Positions 1 through 5,757 of a stretch of DNA of 6,685 nt are shown here, one piece after another (the first letter of the stretch is position 1; every line of letters starts with the position of its first letter). The DNA is from Bacteroidota bacterium (GTDB lineage: Bacteria; Bacteroidota; Bacteroidia; Flavobacteriales; Flavobacteriaceae), in assembly GCA_947468985.1 (NCBI GenBank), contig CANINJ010000109.1, positions 1 through 6,685 on the forward strand, in the 5' to 3' direction. Under the pieces are notes generated by a model. The model was not told the DNA's origin and did no database searches. It saw only the letters and a program-made list of their open reading frames with translations. The position numbers were made by a program, and so were the translations under genes.

Positions 1-1026
1 CAGGATGATTTTTATGAAATTAAGGAAAAAGCACAAAGTCGCCGTCGGGAAAATGTGGTAGAATTGGAAATTAATATGGAACGTATGGGAAGCAAAATTA
101 TTGAGCTTCACAAAATTTCTAAAAAATTCAAGGATCACGTGATTTTGGACAATTTCAATTTTGACTTTCAACGTGGCGAACGCATTGGTATTATAGGTAA
201 AAACGGAACTGGAAAATCTACTTTTTTAAATTTAGTAACCGGAACCCTTCCACTTGATAGTGGAAAAGTGGTTGTAGGCGAAACGATAAAAATTGGGTAT
301 TATACGCAAAGTGGTATAAATCCAAAACCGGGTCAACGTGTGATTGATGTCATCAAAGAATACGGAGAATTTATTCCATTAATGAAAGGGCGCTTAATTT
401 CGGCTTCGCAATTATTGGAACGGTTTTTATTTGACAGCAAAAAGCAATATGACTATGTAGAAAAATTGAGTGGTGGCGAATTAAAACGTTTGTATTTATG
501 TACGGTTTTGATTCAGAATCCTAACTTTTTGATTCTCGATGAGCCAACAAATGATTTGGATATTGTAACGTTGAATGTCTTGGAAAGCTTCCTTTTGGAT
601 TATCCTGGCTGTTTATTGGTTGTTTCTCACGACCGTTATTTTATGGACAAAATCGTTGATAATTTATTTGTTTTTAGAGGCCAAGGAGAAATAGAAAATT
701 TCCCTGGAAATTATTCCGATTTTAGAGCTTATGAAGACAGTGCTGATGTTGCTCAAAAAGAGGACAACAAAGCCGATAAGAAAGACTGGAAACAAAATAA
801 CCCAACAGGAAATTTGACTTTTAATGAGCAGAAAGAATTTCAGAAAATTGAAAGAGAAATCAAGGATTTAGAAATTGATAAAGCCAAAATTGAGCAATTA
901 TTCTCAGATGGAAAAGTAGATGAAAATGATATTGAGAAAAAGGCAAATGAGTTGAAAAATATTATTACCAAAATGGAAGCGAAAGAGGAACGCTGGTTTG
1001 AGCTTTCGAGCAAAATGGAAGGTTGA
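1..1026 (+). CDS. ABC-F family ATPase (Uup-like), 3' part of gene, 5' end outside window
   Basis: The frame is open from base 1, so the gene begins upstream; a GTG at 55 is an internal codon, not a start. The 341 codons seen begin in the linker that follows the first nucleotide-binding domain (charged, Arg/Lys-rich residues 1-30) and contain the whole second domain. Walker A GKNGTGKST is at window codons 66-74, followed by the signature LSGGE, Walker B LILDEPTNDLD and the H-loop VSHDRYF. EPTNDLD is typical of ABC-F proteins, which are soluble and lack membrane domains. After a Lys/Asp-rich spacer, about 70 C-terminal residues rich in Glu, Lys and Ile/Leu look like the coiled-coil tail of Uup-type members. 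ABC-F proteins act on ribosomes, and Uup is also linked to DNA branched-intermediate stability; which applies here is unknown. Full-length relatives are about 620-640 residues, so roughly half is missing. No strong terminator follows the TGA at 1024. Confidence 0.95.
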   Translation, partial: QDDFYEIKEKAQSRRRENVVELEINMERMGSKIIELHKISKKFKDHVILDNFNFDFQRGERIGIIGKNGTGKSTFLNLVTGTLPLDSGKVVVGETIKIGYYTQSGINPKPGQRVIDVIKEYGEFIPLMKGRLISASQLLERFLFDSKKQYDYVEKLSGGELKRLYLCTVLIQNPNFLILDEPTNDLDIVTLNVLESFLLDYPGCLLVVSHDRYFMDKIVDNLFVFRGQGEIENFPGNYSDFRAYEDSADVAQKEDNKADKKDWKQNNPTGNLTFNEQKEFQKIEREIKDLEIDKAKIEQLFSDGKVDENDIEKKANELKNIITKMEAKEERWFELSSKMEG

Positions 1027-1034
1027 TTTTATTG

Positions 1035-1136
1035 TTTCACGAAGATTCACGAAGATAGAATACGAAGATTTACAAAGTTTTTGAATATTAGGGGAAATAA
1101 TATATAATAAAACACAGATTTCACAGATTTTCACAG
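1035..1136. repeat. Intergenic repeat, copy A (CACGAAGATT / CACAGATTT type)
   Basis: This lies just after the ABC-F stop codon. It starts with short degenerate tandem units of about 11 bases (TTCACGAAGA, repeated with drift to 1076), passes through an AT-rich middle, and ends with about 9-base units (CACAGATTT, CACAGATTT, TCACAG) at 1113-1136. A second copy lies at 2155-2250, with the first 21 bases identical and the same order of blocks. Similar CACAGATT-like tandem stretches occur as dispersed intergenic sequence in Bacteroidota, sometimes near GxxExxY-protein genes; that is recollection and no such gene is present here. No function is assigned. Confidence 0.75.
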
Positions 1137-1181
1137 AAAAAGAAGTAATAAAATTATACTATATGCGAGGTGCATTTTTTG

Positions 1182-1189
1182 TATATTTG
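1182..1189 (+). promoter_or_regulatory. Candidate -7 promoter element upstream of small membrane protein gene
   Basis: TATATTTG matches the Bacteroidota/Flavobacterium -7 consensus TAnnTTTG and lies 39 bases before the ATG at 1229, a plausible leader length. No TTG -33 element is found 17-23 bases upstream, so this is a half-match only. Confidence 0.45.
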
Positions 1190-1228
1190 ATTTTAAACAA
1201 GAAAAAAAATAACAACTGAAATTCGCAA

Positions 1229-1501
1229 ATGGTACAATTTATATTTTTAAATATTTTATTGTTAGTTAAACACTCGGCTAAAGAAAACGACAACGCTTTC
1301 TTTGGATTGTTTGTTCCTTTAATAATATTGATATTTTGGGTTACAATGGGAAACCCTTTGAAAAAATGGAAAGAAGACACTTCAAATGATAGTTTAATTC
1401 ATTATACATACAGATTCCGTTATTTTGCAGCTTTTATTATGATTTGCTTAATGACAATCATAGGGGTTTATAGAGGAATTCGTTATTTCTGGTTCAATTA
1501 A
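1229..1501 (+). CDS. Small hypothetical membrane protein, 90 residues
   Basis: I do not recognise the family. The ATG at 1229 is the first possible start because an in-frame TGA lies at 1217-1219. The protein has two convincing hydrophobic segments, about residues 23-41 (ending FWVTMG) and 65-81 (FAAFIMICLMTIIGV). A charged loop (NPLKKWKED, then a polar stretch and YRFRY) joins them, and the N-terminus is weakly hydrophobic. A two-pass inner-membrane protein is the likeliest form. Support for a real gene comes from a candidate -7 element upstream and a strong terminator 41 bases after the stop codon; the hydrophobic pattern also fits a protein. Codon use is AT-rich like the neighbours. It is transcribed alone between intergenic repeats. 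An overlapping minus-strand reading (1159-1380) is treated as a shadow. Confidence 0.7.
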   Translation: MVQFIFLNILLLVKHSAKENDNAFFGLFVPLIILIFWVTMGNPLKKWKEDTSNDSLIHYTYRFRYFAAFIMICLMTIIGVYRGIRYFWFN

Positions 1502-1541
1502 TTATTATCCAAATAATTTTATACATCTGAAATTATTCAAT

Positions 1542-1580
1542 AAAAAACCACAACAAAATCTACTCTGTTGTGGTTTTTTT
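1542..1580 (+). terminator. Strong rho-independent terminator (copy 1 of a duplicated hairpin)
   Basis: A perfect 14-bp stem pairs 1542-1555 (AAAAAACCACAACA) with 1566-1579 around a 10-base loop, and the 3' arm ends in a run of eight T. It should end transcription of the small membrane protein gene. The stem also starts with an A run, so it could work on both strands. A near copy is at 2261-2297. Confidence 0.88.
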
Positions 1581-1677
1581 TGCTATTCCTATATAGTTGA
1601 ACGATAATTGATTGAAAAGCACTGGATTTCAATTTACAAGGCAAACAGCTAAAACAACACTTAATTTTTTTATAAAA

Positions 1678-1689
1678 ATTTACGTAAAT
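1678..1689. repeat. Perfect 12-bp palindrome in the leader region of the microprotein genes
   Basis: ATTTACGTAAAT is a perfect palindrome 69 bases upstream of the ATG at 1759, inside a spacer (1580-1758) that otherwise shows only AT-rich sequence. It could be a binding site for a dimeric regulator, but AT-rich DNA produces such palindromes by chance. No full-match promoter element is seen downstream of it; the closest is TATGTTTA at 1705-1712, a 7 of 8 match to TAnnTTTG. Confidence 0.3.
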
Positions 1690-1758
1690 AAAAAATACTC
1701 ATTTTATGTTTATAGCTTTACTAAAATATACTATTTAAAACAATTTTAAAATTACAAA

Positions 1759-1944
1759 ATGTTAAAAAAATTCACATTATCCGATAAACTATTATTCGTT
1801 TCGGCATTACTTTCTCTAATTTTTTCAGAGATTTTATATTTTCAGGGAAACAAGGATCAAGCGATATTTATTGGAATTTGGGTTCCATCGATATTAGCAT
1901 TTGGTATTTATTTAAAACTAATACAAAACAGCAAAGATGTCTAA
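1759..1944 (+). CDS. Small hypothetical two-pass membrane protein, 61 residues
   Basis: I cannot assign a family. The protein opens with a short basic, amphipathic N-terminus (MLKKFTLSDK). It then has a hydrophobic helix at about residues 11-28, a tight polar turn (QGNKDQ, 29-34), a second helix at about 35-54 containing IGIWVPSILAFGIY, and a polar tail (QNSKDV). The layout is a helical hairpin with both ends probably cytoplasmic by the positive-inside rule. The ATG has an A-rich leader (AAAATTACAAA) as is usual in Flavobacteriaceae. The strongest support is context: its last 8 bases overlap the start of a second small membrane-protein gene, and a terminator follows that gene. The pair may act together or as accessory subunits of a membrane complex encoded elsewhere; this is inference. 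Confidence 0.72.
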   Translation: MLKKFTLSDKLLFVSALLSLIFSEILYFQGNKDQAIFIGIWVPSILAFGIYLKLIQNSKDV

Positions 1945-2032
1945 CCTAATCCCATATTTTGCCGGGCTAATAACGCTATTGTTTGGAATAGCATTTGCCC
2001 TAGCGCTTCAGTCGCCAAAAAAAGGAAAATAA
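1937..2032 (+). CDS. Single-pass membrane microprotein, 31 residues, overlapping the upstream gene
   Basis: The ATG at 1937 lies inside the last codons of the 61-residue gene, in another frame, and translation runs to the TAA at 2030-2032. The product starts MSNLIPYFAGLITLLFG, continues through one hydrophobic helix (about residues 5-24, rich in Gly, Ala, Leu and Phe), and ends in a basic tail SPKKGK, which suggests N-out, C-in topology. The 8-base overlap of start and upstream stop is a classic arrangement for translational coupling. Such small, Gly/Ala-rich single helices with a charged tail resemble accessory subunits of membrane complexes (CydX-like in size only; no sequence identity is claimed). 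It is short enough for automatic gene callers to miss. A terminator 58 bases downstream closes the unit. Confidence 0.6.
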   Translation: MSNLIPYFAGLITLLFGIAFALALQSPKKGK

Positions 2033-2089
2033 TAAATGCAAATTCTTTTTGTAGTTTATTCAACTGTTTTACAACATGTAAACCCAATT

Positions 2090-2120
2090 GCTCGGATTTC
2101 ATAGTCCGAGCTTTTTATTT
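2090..2120 (+). terminator. Rho-independent terminator after the microprotein pair
   Basis: GCTCGGA (2090-2096) pairs with TCCGAGC (2105-2111), with a possible extra T-G pair and a 6-base loop, followed by TTTTTATTTTT. It ends the 1759-2032 transcription unit. Confidence 0.85.
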
Positions 2121-2154
2121 TTAATGGAAATTCAGAATTTCTTTTTGAAAAATA

Positions 2155-2250
2155 TTTCACGAAGATTCACGAAGAGAAAACACGAAGGTTTACAAAAAGA
2201 ATGTAAAAATTAGTGCAAAAATAATATGTAATAAAACGCAGGTTTTCACA
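2155..2250. repeat. Intergenic repeat, copy B (CACGAAGATT type)
   Basis: This is the second copy of the sequence at 1035-1136. The first 21 bases (2155-2175) are identical, followed by ACGAAGGTTTACAAA, the shared block AATAATATGTAATAAAAC and a shorter CGCAGGTTTTCACA end that lacks about one 9-base unit. It falls in the gene-free stretch 2033-2361, which otherwise holds two terminators and a G-rich patch. The divergence suggests an old duplication or independent arrival of a dispersed repeat. Confidence 0.72.
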
Positions 2251-2260
2251 AAAAAAATGT

Positions 2261-2299
2261 AAAAACCTCAACAAAATCTAATTCTGTTGTGGTTTTTTT
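2261..2299. terminator. Bidirectional terminator (copy 2 of the duplicated hairpin), serving the SDR gene on the minus strand
   Basis: AAAAACC-T-CAACA (2261-2273) pairs with TGTTG-T-GGTTTTT (2285-2297) with one internal T/T mismatch and an 11-base loop. A T run follows on the plus strand. On the minus strand the hairpin is followed by TTTTTACATTTTTTTT, so it is well placed to stop the SDR transcript about 65 bases after its stop codon. Stem and loop closely match 1542-1580. Confidence 0.7.
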
Positions 2300-2328
2300 A
2301 TCCGTTGCGAGTTACCGTGAAGCTTGCT

Positions 2329-2363
2329 CCCCATTCGGGGGTTGGGGGTCTTGTAGGGGGTCT
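2329..2363. repeat. G-rich patch with three G5 runs and a tandem GGGGGTCT
   Basis: Runs of five G lie at 2337-2341, 2344-2348 and 2356-2360, which stands out in AT-rich surroundings. GGGGGTCT occurs twice (2344-2351 and 2356-2363), and the second copy runs into the complement of the SDR stop codon. CCCC at 2329-2332 could pair with GGGG at 2337-2340 as a short hairpin. In the minus-strand transcript this becomes a C-rich stretch just after the stop. Confidence 0.6.
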
Positions 2364-3915
2364 ACCAAGCAATTGGTCTGTAATCTTTCAAGAATTTTCC
2401 GCACCAATGTTTACCTGAATTAATTCCGTCAAACAAAGGATCCATAACGCGGGCAGCACCGTCAACAATGTCCAAAGGCGGCTGAAAATCTTGTTCTTCT
2501 TGTTTTCTTTTTGCTAATTCGGCAGGGTCTTCGTCGGTTACCCAACCCGTATCTACGGCATTCATAAAAATACCGTCTTTTGCCAAAGTTCCAGCGGCGG
2601 TGTGGGTTAACATATTCAATGCCGCTTTCGCCATATTCGTATGTGGGTGGCGGTCTTCCTTGAAATCACGGTAAAACTTTCCTTCCATTGCCGAGACATT
2701 TATAATGTGTTTTTTGCCTGTATTGTCTTTTTTCATCACCTCCGAAAGGCGGTTGCACAACACAAATGGCGCAACAGAATTTACCAATTGCACTTCAATC
2801 ATTTCGGTGGTTTCTATTTGTCCCAATTTCAATCGCCAACTGTTGGTTTTTCGTAAATCGACCTGTTGCAAATCGGCATCTAATTTTCCTTCGGGGAAAA
2901 CTTCGGTTGCCACCAATGCTTTATCGAATGAATACGGAATTTGAGATAATTTGGCGGAAGCCCGCAAACCAATTCCAGGCTCTGGTCCGTGCCAAGTTAC
3001 CGGCATATTTTCATTGGATGAAAATCCAGTTGTCAAAACTTTTAATTCATCGAGACAATTGGTGTGATCCAATAATAAATTTTGAGCGTTTATTGGTAAA
3101 GTAGCAATTGGTTTTTCTTCGTTTTCCATTAAATGGGAATAAAATCCTGCTGGTCGTCGCACGGTTTGAGCGGCATTATTAATTAGAATATCCAAACGCT
3201 CGTATTTTTGCTCTATAAAATTGCAGAAAATTTCCACACTCGGAATATGTCGCAAATCCAATCCGTGAATTTTTAGTCGGTGTCCCCAATCCATAAAATC
3301 GTCTTCTTTGGCAAATCGCAAAGCCGAATCCACAGGAAAACGAGTCGTAGCGATTACAGTTGCACCACCTCGCAAAAGCATCAAACTAATATGATACCCA
3401 ATTTTCAGGCGAGAACCTGTTATTACTGCAATTTGCCCCTTTACATCGGCAGTTTGAAAACGTTTCGCATAATTAAAATCACCGCAATCGGAACACATTG
3501 TATCATAAAAATGATGCATTTTAGTAAATTCCGTTTTGCAGACATAGCAATTTCGAGGGGTTTCTAATTCGCGTTGTTCTTTGTTGGCGAGATCGTTCAT
3601 TGCCAACAATTTAGGCGCAATAAAAACACTTGCTTCTCGGGCGTGACGAATTCCAGTTTCCTTGCGGGCAGTTCTATCTTTCTTTTCTAATTTACGTTTG
3701 GCAGCCAATTTTCCGTCTTTTATTCTACGTGAAAATTCATCACGATCGGGGCGAGAAAATTGTCCCGCAGCTTTAATCAAAGCCGTTCGTTGGGCTGTTG
3801 GAATATCAAATATTTGGTCGGTATCAGAAACTAATTGAGACAAAACAGCAATGCATTGGTCAATTTCTTCAGATGTTATGTTGCTTTTACGCTCTAAATC
3901 TTCCTTCACATTCAT
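2362..3915 (-). CDS. SDR-like oxidoreductase family protein with N-terminal four-Cys motif, atypical active site, 517 residues
   Basis: The C-terminal two thirds is a Rossmann-fold short-chain dehydrogenase. It has a dinucleotide loop TGSRLKIG (166-173), the acidic LD of strand 3 (219-220), LINNAA (244-249), helix-4 Asn379, and INVSAMEG with catalytic-type Ser408. [10 protein letters not shown] (455-464) corresponds to the usual PGxxxT region. Three features are odd. The YxxxK position reads TNMAK (426-430), so Lys430 is kept and Tyr is replaced by Thr. The distance from NNAA to the Ser is about 160 residues, roughly 110 more than in classical SDRs. A basic helical N-terminus (1-115) precedes CxxC-N14-CxxC (C123, C126, C141, C144), probably zinc binding. 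The substrate is unknown, and normal SDR catalysis should not be assumed. The start ATG (3913-3915) is the first residue of the long frame. The gene is monocistronic, divergent from the methyltransferase, and converges on the microprotein unit. Confidence 0.9.
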   Translation of the reverse strand: MNVKEDLERKSNITSEEIDQCIAVLSQLVSDTDQIFDIPTAQRTALIKAAGQFSRPDRDEFSRRIKDGKLAAKRKLEKKDRTARKETGIRHAREASVFIAPKLLAMNDLANKEQRELETPRNCYVCKTEFTKMHHFYDTMCSDCGDFNYAKRFQTADVKGQIAVITGSRLKIGYHISLMLLRGGATVIATTRFPVDSALRFAKEDDFMDWGHRLKIHGLDLRHIPSVEIFCNFIEQKYERLDILINNAAQTVRRPAGFYSHLMENEEKPIATLPINAQNLLLDHTNCLDELKVLTTGFSSNENMPVTWHGPEPGIGLRASAKLSQIPYSFDKALVATEVFPEGKLDADLQQVDLRKTNSWRLKLGQIETTEMIEVQLVNSVAPFVLCNRLSEVMKKDNTGKKHIINVSAMEGKFYRDFKEDRHPHTNMAKAALNMLTHTAAGTLAKDGIFMNAVDTGWVTDEDPAELAKRKQEEQDFQPPLDIVDGAARVMDPLFDGINSGKHWCGKFLKDYRPIAW

Positions 3916-3954
3916 AATAAAACGGCATTACTTTTATTGATAATACCAAGTCCG

Positions 3955-3962
3955 CAAAGATA
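3955..3962 (-). promoter_or_regulatory. Candidate -7 promoter element for the SDR gene
   Basis: On the minus strand this reads TATCTTTG, a full match to TAnnTTTG, 39 bases before the SDR ATG. No TTG is found at the usual -33 distance. Confidence 0.5.
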
Positions 3963-3967
3963 GAATT

Positions 3968-3989
3968 AAAAGTCTTAATTTTGACTTTT
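3968..3989. repeat. Inverted repeat between divergent promoters, possible operator
   Basis: AAAAGTC (3968-3974) and GACTTTT (3983-3989) form a perfect 7-bp inverted repeat with an 8-base spacer. It lies between the two outward-facing -7 elements (3955-3962 minus, 3991-3998 plus), over the expected -33 areas of both. A shared regulator binding here is plausible but unproven. Confidence 0.4.
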
Positions 3990-3990
3990 G

Positions 3991-3998
3991 TATATTTG
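3991..3998 (+). promoter_or_regulatory. Candidate -7 promoter element for the methyltransferase gene
   Basis: TATATTTG is a full match to TAnnTTTG, 34 bases before the ATG at 4033. The only nearby TTGs (3981, 3988) are too close for a -33 element. Its presence argues against the earlier in-frame TTG at 3988 as the start codon, because that codon would lie upstream of transcription. Confidence 0.55.
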
Positions 3999-4032
3999 CG
4001 CCTACTTTATTAAACATTGTTTAAAACACTTT

Positions 4033-4824
4033 ATGCTATTCCAAATAAAATCTTACTTAAAATTCCTTTGGAACTCCAAGAACGAACACGGCGTACATTC
4101 CCCGTTTGTGTTTCATTTGGTGTCAAAATGTTTTTATGATAGCAAACCAAAACCCGAATATCAGGTATTGGAAAACTATAGAAATTCACTTTTAGTAAAT
4201 AAAAATTCGATTGAAGTAACCGATTTTGGCGCAGGTTCAAAAGTTTTTAAATCGAATAAAAGAGAGATTGCAAAAATTGCAAAAACAGCCGGAATCAGCA
4301 GAAAACGAGCAGAATTATTATTCAGAATTACCAATTATTTTCAGCCAGAAACGGTTTTAGAAATAGGAACTTCATTGGGATTGGCAACTTCTGCCCTTGC
4401 ATTAGGATCCCGAAGTGTCGGTACAAAAGCTACGATTACAACATTAGAAGGTTGCTCGGAAACGGCAAATCAATGTCAATTGCAATTGCAAAAATTCAAT
4501 TTCAATACCGTAGAATTGATGGTTACTGAATTTTCAACTTACTTCAAAACCAACAACCAACAACCAACAACCATCAACCAAATCTACTTCGACGGAAACC
4601 ATCAAAAACAAGCCACATTAGATTATTTTGAACTTTTATTGCCGACAATTTCCAACGAAAGTGTTTGGATTTTTGATGATATTCATTGGTCTGCAGCAAT
4701 GGAAGAAGCTTGGGAAATTATTAAAAACCATCCAAAAGTTACCGTTACAATCGATACTTTTCAATGGGGAATTGTATTTTTTAGAAAAGAACAAGAAAAA
4801 GAACATTTCGTAATTCGGGTTTAA
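4033..4824 (+). CDS. Class I SAM-dependent methyltransferase (O-methyltransferase-like), 263 residues
   Basis: This enzyme probably transfers a methyl group from S-adenosylmethionine to an unknown acceptor in the cytoplasm. The SAM-binding motif I is VLEIGTSLGLATS (108-120, Glu110 and the Gly-rich loop), followed by ITTLEG (135-140) with Glu139 in the ribose-binding place, then IYFDGNH (184-190) and WIFDDIHWS (212-220). The D187 and D215-D216 pattern resembles the metal-binding acids of the catechol O-methyltransferase-like group (Methyltransf_24), so an O-methyltransferase is the best guess. The N-terminus (FLWNSKNEHGVHSPFVFHLV) looks like a distinct family-specific region. The reading frame extends upstream to a TTG at 3988, but the ATG at 4033 is preferred because the -7 promoter element lies between. 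A heptanucleotide repeat at 4551-4578 encodes a Thr/Asn/Gln-rich loop before the third motif. The gene stands alone. Confidence 0.88.
   Translation: MLFQIKSYLKFLWNSKNEHGVHSPFVFHLVSKCFYDSKPKPEYQVLENYRNSLLVNKNSIEVTDFGAGSKVFKSNKREIAKIAKTAGISRKRAELLFRITNYFQPETVLEIGTSLGLATSALALGSRSVGTKATITTLEGCSETANQCQLQLQKFNFNTVELMVTEFSTYFKTNNQQPTTINQIYFDGNHQKQATLDYFELLLPTISNESVWIFDDIHWSAAMEEAWEIIKNHPKVTVTIDTFQWGIVFFRKEQEKEHFVIRV
4551..4578 (+). repeat. Heptanucleotide tandem repeat inside the methyltransferase gene
   Basis: CAACAAC occurs three times in perfect tandem (4551-4571), followed by one variant unit CATCAAC. It encodes residues around 173-182 (TNNQQPTTIN), a low-complexity loop between two core strands. 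A 7-base unit is not a multiple of three, so gain or loss of one unit would shift the frame. Confidence 0.85.
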
Positions 4825-4860
4825 CTTTAAATTCAATACGTTAAAAAAAGAGCCGTAATT

Positions 4861-4882
4861 AGGAAATCAATACTTCCTTTTT
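4861..4882 (+). terminator. Weak terminator-like hairpin after the methyltransferase gene
   Basis: AGGAA (4861-4865) can pair with TTCCT (4874-4878) around an 8-base loop, followed by a T run to 4882. A 5-bp stem is weak, but it is the only hairpin with a T tail between the two genes. Confidence 0.25.
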
Positions 4883-4949
4883 GTACTTTTAAACCCACGA
4901 AAATAAATGCATTACATTTTAACAAATTAAAATAGAATTCCAAATAAAA

Positions 4950-5636
4950 ATGGCAAATCCACTAATTCAAATTACGAATATTAAAAGAGATTTTGTTCTT
5001 GGAAACGAAATCGTTTATGTCCTAAAAGGAATTGATTTAGAAATAAACAAAGGCGAATACGTAGCATTGATGGGACCTTCAGGTTCTGGAAAATCTACTT
5101 TGATGAATCTTTTGGGCTGTTTAGACACGCCAACTTCTGGAAGTTACATTTTAAACGGAAAAGACGTTAGTAAAATGCACGATGATGAATTGGCTGAAAT
5201 TAGAAATAAAGAAATTGGTTTTGTATTTCAAACTTTTAATCTTTTGCCAAGAACAACCGCTTTAGATAATGTGGCTTTACCAATGGTTTATGCTGGATTT
5301 TCAAAATCTGAAAGAAAAATTAGAGCAGAAGAAGTTTTGAAACAAGTGGGTTTAGCAGACCGAATGGATCACCAGCCCAACCAACTTTCTGGTGGACAAA
5401 GGCAGCGTGTGGCGGTTGCGAGAGCATTGGTAAACAACCCTTCCATCATTCTTGCCGATGAACCAACAGGAAATTTAGACAGTAAAACATCCGAAGAAAT
5501 TATGAAATTGTTTGGAGATATTCACAAATTGGGAAATACCGTAATTGTTGTTACCCACGAAGAAGAAGTTGCGGCTTATGCCCATAGAATCATCCGTTTG
5601 CGTGATGGAATGGTAGAAAGCGATATTACGAAATAA
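4950..5636 (+). CDS. ABC transporter ATP-binding protein, LolD/MacB type, 228 residues
   Basis: This is a complete single nucleotide-binding domain. Walker [10 protein letters not shown] is at 42-50, the Q-loop [10 protein letters not shown] at 91-100 (Gln94), the signature [15 protein letters not shown] at 146-160, Walker [13 protein letters not shown] at 166-177 with catalytic Glu171, and the H-loop VTHE with His203. The FNLLP after the Q-loop and [10 protein letters not shown] are typical of the MacB/LolD/FtsE group, which work with FtsX-like permeases in lipoprotein sorting, efflux or cell-wall signalling. No permease gene is next to it, so it must pair with one elsewhere or with the product of a gene outside the window. 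The length is normal for the family. The ATG has an A-rich leader (CCAAATAAAA). The next gene lies 121 bases downstream, beyond a palindromic element, so co-transcription is uncertain. Confidence 0.93.
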   Translation: MANPLIQITNIKRDFVLGNEIVYVLKGIDLEINKGEYVALMGPSGSGKSTLMNLLGCLDTPTSGSYILNGKDVSKMHDDELAEIRNKEIGFVFQTFNLLPRTTALDNVALPMVYAGFSKSERKIRAEEVLKQVGLADRMDHQPNQLSGGQRQRVAVARALVNNPSIILADEPTGNLDSKTSEEIMKLFGDIHKLGNTVIVVTHEEEVAAYAHRIIRLRDGMVESDITK

Positions 5637-5642
5637 TTTTTG

Positions 5643-5750
5643 ATTTTAGATTTAAGACTTTAGATTGCCTCGGCGGTTCGTCCTCTGGAATTAGAAACTG
5701 GTTGTTTCTGCAGTATCTAAATCATAAATCATAAATCATAAATCTAAAAT
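5643..5750. repeat. Palindromic intergenic element of about 108 bp with 12-bp terminal inverted repeats
   Basis: ATTTTAGATTTA (5643-5654) and TAAATCTAAAAT (5739-5750) are perfect inverted repeats. Inside them TTTAGAT (5659-5665) pairs with ATCTAAA (5715-5721), and AGAAAC (5693-5698) pairs with GTTTCT (5704-5709) around a 5-base loop. A GC-rich core, GCCTCGGCGGTTCGTCC, begins at 5667, unlike the surrounding AT-rich DNA. The right side contains a heptamer AAATCAT three times in tandem (5719-5739). The structure looks like a dispersed, REP- or MITE-like non-coding element. Whether other copies exist cannot be told from one window. It ends 7 bases before the adenosyltransferase ATG and so would form much of that gene's leader. 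Confidence 0.72.
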
Positions 5751-5757
5751 ATGAAAA

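Noticed and set aside
55..57. GTG as start of the ABC-F gene
   Set aside because: The frame is open to base 1 and encodes a typical inter-domain linker, so the gene is cut by the window edge, not started here.
904..1380. Minus-strand frames at 904-1134 and 1159-1380
   Set aside because: They overlap the ABC-F 3' end, the repeat and the 90-residue gene. Their composition is what the complement of AT-rich coding DNA gives, and no promoter is seen.
2036..2104. 22-codon frame (MQILFVVYST...) right after the microprotein pair
   Set aside because: It ends inside the terminator hairpin and has no recognisable features, so a chance frame is likelier.
2641..3567. Several plus-strand frames inside the SDR gene
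   Set aside because: The minus-strand SDR has clear motifs through this region, so these are antisense shadows.
3988..4032. Upstream TTG start adding 15 residues to the methyltransferase
   Set aside because: The segment overlaps the -7 promoter element at 3991-3998, so it would not be transcribed; the ATG at 4033 begins the family-like sequence.
4884..4891. TACTTTTA as a -7 element for the ABC ATPase gene
   Set aside because: It lacks the final G of TAnnTTTG and has no TTG at the right distance, too weak to list as a feature.
5719..5744. Short-repeat CRISPR-like array (AAATCAT units)
   Set aside because: The units are 7 bases and contiguous with no spacers, so this is a simple tandem repeat.
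5640..5757. Cobalamin riboswitch upstream of the adenosyltransferase gene
   Set aside because: No B12-box-like sequence is seen and the spacer is fully occupied by the palindromic element.
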